DNA of 6,604 bases from Thermoplasmata archaeon (GTDB lineage: Archaea > Thermoplasmatota > Thermoplasmata > Thermoplasmatales > Thermoplasmataceae), in the NCBI GenBank assembly GCA_021845155.1, contig JAKBSB010000073.1, positions 1-6,604 on the forward strand, given 5' to 3'. A model generated the notes under the pieces. That model did no database searches and had not been told where the DNA came from. It saw only the letters and a list, made by a program, of their open reading frames with translations. The translations under genes were made by a program, and so were the position numbers. Below, piece by piece: positions 4,728 through 6,604 of the stretch (position 1 is the stretch's first letter; each line of letters starts with the position of its first letter).

Positions 4728-6012
4728 AAATCATCTCCGCAGCCTCCTTAACGCCCTCCGAAACGGTGGGATGAGGGTGTATGGTCAATCCAATATCCAT
4801 GGCCATGAGGCCGGATTCAACTGCAAGACTGATCTCGCTGATGAGTTCAGAAGCATGTGGGGCAACAACGGCACCACCTGTGACTATACCCTTTGAATCA
4901 GCATAAATGTGAACGCTTCCAAGTGTATTGTTCATTGTAAGTGCCCTCCCGTTTGCCGCTGTGGGGAATGAACTCTCGGAGACCGATTTCTTTCCTGTAT
5001 AGGCAACTTCAGGATCAGTGTAAATCACGAACGGCATTGCCCGATAATCCACAACACTGTTTATTCCGCATATGTTGTCTGAGGCAATATCCGCATCGTA
5101 ATATGCCTTATGTGCAAGCATTGGCTGCCCCGCAACATCGCCTATTGCGTATACGTTGGGAAGGCTGGTTCTCATATGTCCGTCTGTCTTTATGAATGGT
5201 CCGTCCATCTGCAGGTTGAGCTTCTCAAGCCCGAAACCAGTCACATTCGGCCTTCTGCCAACAGTGAGAAGCACCTGGTCTGCATTCAGCGTCTCGCCGT
5301 TTTCAAGTTCCACTGCATATTCTTCATTTCTGGTAACTTTCTTGACCTTATTGGAGGTAAGTATGCGTACATTCAGTTCCTTGAGCTTCCTTTCTATTGG
5401 CCTTACAAGTTCCGGTTCAGCTCCGGTAAGTATTTTATCCAGCATTTCAACAACCGTCACCTGTGATCCAAGCTTCGAGAAGGCCATTCCCAGCTCTATC
5501 CCTATGTATCCTCCACCTATGACCACAAGCCTCTTCGGAATCTCCTGCAGGTCAAGAATTTCCCTGTTGTAAAGAGGGTTGTCAATTCCGTTTATCTTCA
5601 CTGGTGACGATCCGGTGGCCAAAACAAGATTCTCAAATTCATATGTGGCATCATTGACAGAAAGATGGTGATCATCAAGGATCACTCCCATCCCTTTCAC
5701 AATCTCAACACCGTATGATTTGCAAAGCGTTTCAACACCTGATGTCAGGCGGTTTATCATGCTCCATTTCCATGCCTGCCATTCCTTCATGTCAAGGTTG
5801 AAGGAGGGATGTGCCCCCGGCATGTCCTTCAGGTAGTGCATTGAATTCGCCATCTCTATGAGGGCCTTTGAAGGTATGCATCCATAGTTGAGGCATTCCC
5901 CTCCTATCCTGTCCTTTTCAATAAGCAGTACTTTTCTGCCATGCTGGCCGATCCTTATTGCTGCTGCGTATCCACCAGGTCCTGAACCTATTATTGCTGC
6001 GTCATACCTCAT
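4693..6012 (-). CDS. lpd: Dihydrolipoamide dehydrogenase (E3) of a 2-oxoacid dehydrogenase complex
   Basis: The 439-residue flavoprotein reoxidises dihydrolipoamide on E2 and passes electrons to NAD+. The FAD-binding GSGPGGYAAAIR lies at 9-20. The redox disulfide is C40/C45 in GGECLNYGCIPSK. The NAD-binding Rossmann motif VVIGGGYIGIELG spans 163-175, and the acidic E189 at the end of the next strand favours NAD over NADP. The second FAD motif is VYAIGDVAG (287-295). The C-terminal base and its partner are H414 and E419 in HPHPTVSEGVKEA. All catalytic residues are present, and the length is slightly short of the bacterial norm of about 470. The start at 6012 is fixed by a strong Shine-Dalgarno site and by the FAD motif beginning at residue 9. 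The E2 stop is nine bases upstream and lipB overlaps its 3' end, so the three genes form one operon. The protein ends with an extra YGKPLHFKPRN after the usual SEGVKEAAE. Confidence 0.97.
   Translation of the reverse strand: MRYDAAIIGSGPGGYAAAIRIGQHGRKVLLIEKDRIGGECLNYGCIPSKALIEMANSMHYLKDMPGAHPSFNLDMKEWQAWKWSMINRLTSGVETLCKSYGVEIVKGMGVILDDHHLSVNDATYEFENLVLATGSSPVKINGIDNPLYNREILDLQEIPKRLVVIGGGYIGIELGMAFSKLGSQVTVVEMLDKILTGAEPELVRPIERKLKELNVRILTSNKVKKVTRNEEYAVELENGETLNADQVLLTVGRRPNVTGFGLEKLNLQMDGPFIKTDGHMRTSLPNVYAIGDVAGQPMLAHKAYYDADIASDNICGINSVVDYRAMPFVIYTDPEVAYTGKKSVSESSFPTAANGRALTMNNTLGSVHIYADSKGIVTGGAVVAPHASELISEISLAVESGLMAMDIGLTIHPHPTVSEGVKEAAEMIYGKPLHFKPRN
4731..4738 (-). promoter_or_regulatory. 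Ribosome binding site of lipB inside lpd
   Basis: The minus strand reads GGAGATGA, with seven bases between GGAG and the ATG at 4727. It lies within the coding sequence of lpd and supports the chosen lipB start despite the 35-base overlap. Confidence 0.6.
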
Positions 6013-6016
6013 GATT

Positions 6017-6023
6017 TCACCTC
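6017..6023 (-). promoter_or_regulatory. Ribosome binding site of lpd
   Basis: The minus strand reads GAGGTGA four bases before the ATG at 6012, a full match to the archaeal anti-Shine-Dalgarno. It overlaps the TGA stop of the upstream E2 gene (6022-6024), typical of reinitiation inside an operon. Confidence 0.75.
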
Positions 6024-6604
6024 AAACCAGAATCAGGAATGGATTCTCAATGAGCTCCTTGATCCTCATTATGAATCTTGTAGCCATTGCTCCGTCAATC
6101 AGCCTGTGATCGCATGAGAGGGACAGATACATGACGCTTCTCTGGTTCCCGGCAGAATCCATCTGCTTGAATGTCCTGTGTACGCCAAGTATTGCCACTT
6201 CCGGGAAGTTTATGATTGGAGTGGACACAATACCACCAATAGTTCCAATGTTTGTAACGGTGAAAGTTCCGTTCTGGACATCCGCTAGGCTCAGGGATGA
6301 TGACCTGGCTCTTGTGGCAAGGTCCCTGACCTTGTCTGCAACACCTGAAAGACTCAGCCTGTCAGCATTATGCACAACAGCAACCGTAAGCCCGTCCTGG
6401 GTGTCAATGGCCATTCCTATGTTATATTCCTTCCTGAGGATGTACCTCCTGTTCTCTTCGTCGTAAACTGCATTGAGGTACGGATATTCTTTGAGAGCAA
6501 CAGTTGCCGCCTTTATGAAGAATGATGTAAGGGTAACCTTTGATCCCTTCTCCTTAAGTATGTCAACAGCACGCAGTATTTCAGACACATCTGCGCTCTC
6601 CATT
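6022..6604 (-). CDS. 2-oxoacid dehydrogenase complex E2, dihydrolipoamide acyltransferase (catalytic domain, partial)
   Basis: The C-terminal 193 or so residues of an E2 acyltransferase, which transfers the acyl group from lipoamide to CoA and forms the core of the complex. The catalytic motif SCDHRLIDGA carries the active-site His and Asp (H166 and D170 in this fragment). Other family features are FTVTNIGTIGGIVSTPIIN (114-132), FPEVAILGVHR and the N-terminal SADVSEIL. The gene runs off the window: the Met coded at 6601-6603 lies within the catalytic domain and is not the true start. The lipoyl and E1/E3-binding domains must lie beyond the edge. It is followed immediately by lpd. Whether the substrate is pyruvate, branched-chain 2-oxoacids or another acid cannot be told from this part; the related Thermoplasma complex is known to prefer branched-chain 2-oxoacids. 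Confidence 0.95.
   Translation of the reverse strand, partial: MESADVSEILRAVDILKEKGSKVTLTSFFIKAATVALKEYPYLNAVYDEENRRYILRKEYNIGMAIDTQDGLTVAVVHNADRLSLSGVADKVRDLATRARSSSLSLADVQNGTFTVTNIGTIGGIVSTPIINFPEVAILGVHRTFKQMDSAGNQRSVMYLSLSCDHRLIDGAMATRFIMRIKELIENPFLILV

Noticed and set aside
5110..5572. Plus-strand open frames opposite lpd
   Set aside because: The opposite strand encodes an intact dihydrolipoamide dehydrogenase with all catalytic motifs; these frames show no family features.
6601..6603. Met as a true start of a short E2 lacking lipoyl domains
   Set aside because: The frame stays open to the window edge and this Met falls inside the catalytic domain, so the gene simply continues beyond the window.

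Overview
The window looks like part of a moderate-G+C (mid-40s % by eye) archaeal chromosome of the Thermoplasmata, close in gene order to Thermoplasma. This rests on leaderless-style starts with A/T-rich boxes about 25-37 bp upstream, Shine-Dalgarno sites only inside an operon, a DtxR-type regulator with a CPHGNP motif, and the grouping of 2-oxoacid dehydrogenase E2-E3 genes with a PduO-type cobalamin adenosyltransferase. From memory, T. acidophilum has a similar arrangement. The species cannot be named from the sequence alone.

Layout, left to right. 1-175 (+): the last 57 codons of a glyoxalase II-like metallo-beta-lactamase-fold hydrolase. 221-2658 (-): a broken phosphate-symporter-like MFS transporter gene carrying two apparent one-base losses, loss of roughly TM3-TM6, and an inserted IS200/IS605-type element. 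The element spans 823-2131 (+), has no tnpA, and carries one intact tnpB (913-2097) whose 3' end forms three successive hairpins expected of an omega/reRNA. 2730-3353 (-): a DtxR/MntR-family metal-dependent regulator. 3354-3515: a divergent promoter region with a 12-bp palindrome. 3516-4061 (+): cobalamin adenosyltransferase. 4077-6604 (-): a tightly packed E2-lpd-lipB operon, with E2 cut by the window edge.

How the parts work together. E2 and E3 are core subunits of a 2-oxoacid dehydrogenase complex. LipB is the octanoyltransferase that starts lipoylation of the E2 lipoyl domain, so complex and cofactor loading are co-transcribed and probably translationally coupled. The adenosyltransferase supplies adenosylcobalamin and converges on this operon with 15 bp between the stops.

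Most notable is the precision with which the insertion sequence can be delimited. Removing 823-2131 rejoins the transporter in codon phase to a natural family motif. The tetranucleotides at the two inferred cleavage points (TTAT and TCAC) match the guides abutting the terminal hairpins (AAAA and GAAG) under the pairing code known for IS608. This predicts the TAM and guide of the encoded TnpB-reRNA nuclease. No wholly new system was recognised, and no CRISPR array, tRNA or rRNA was seen. No gene-free stretch exceeds 300 bases.
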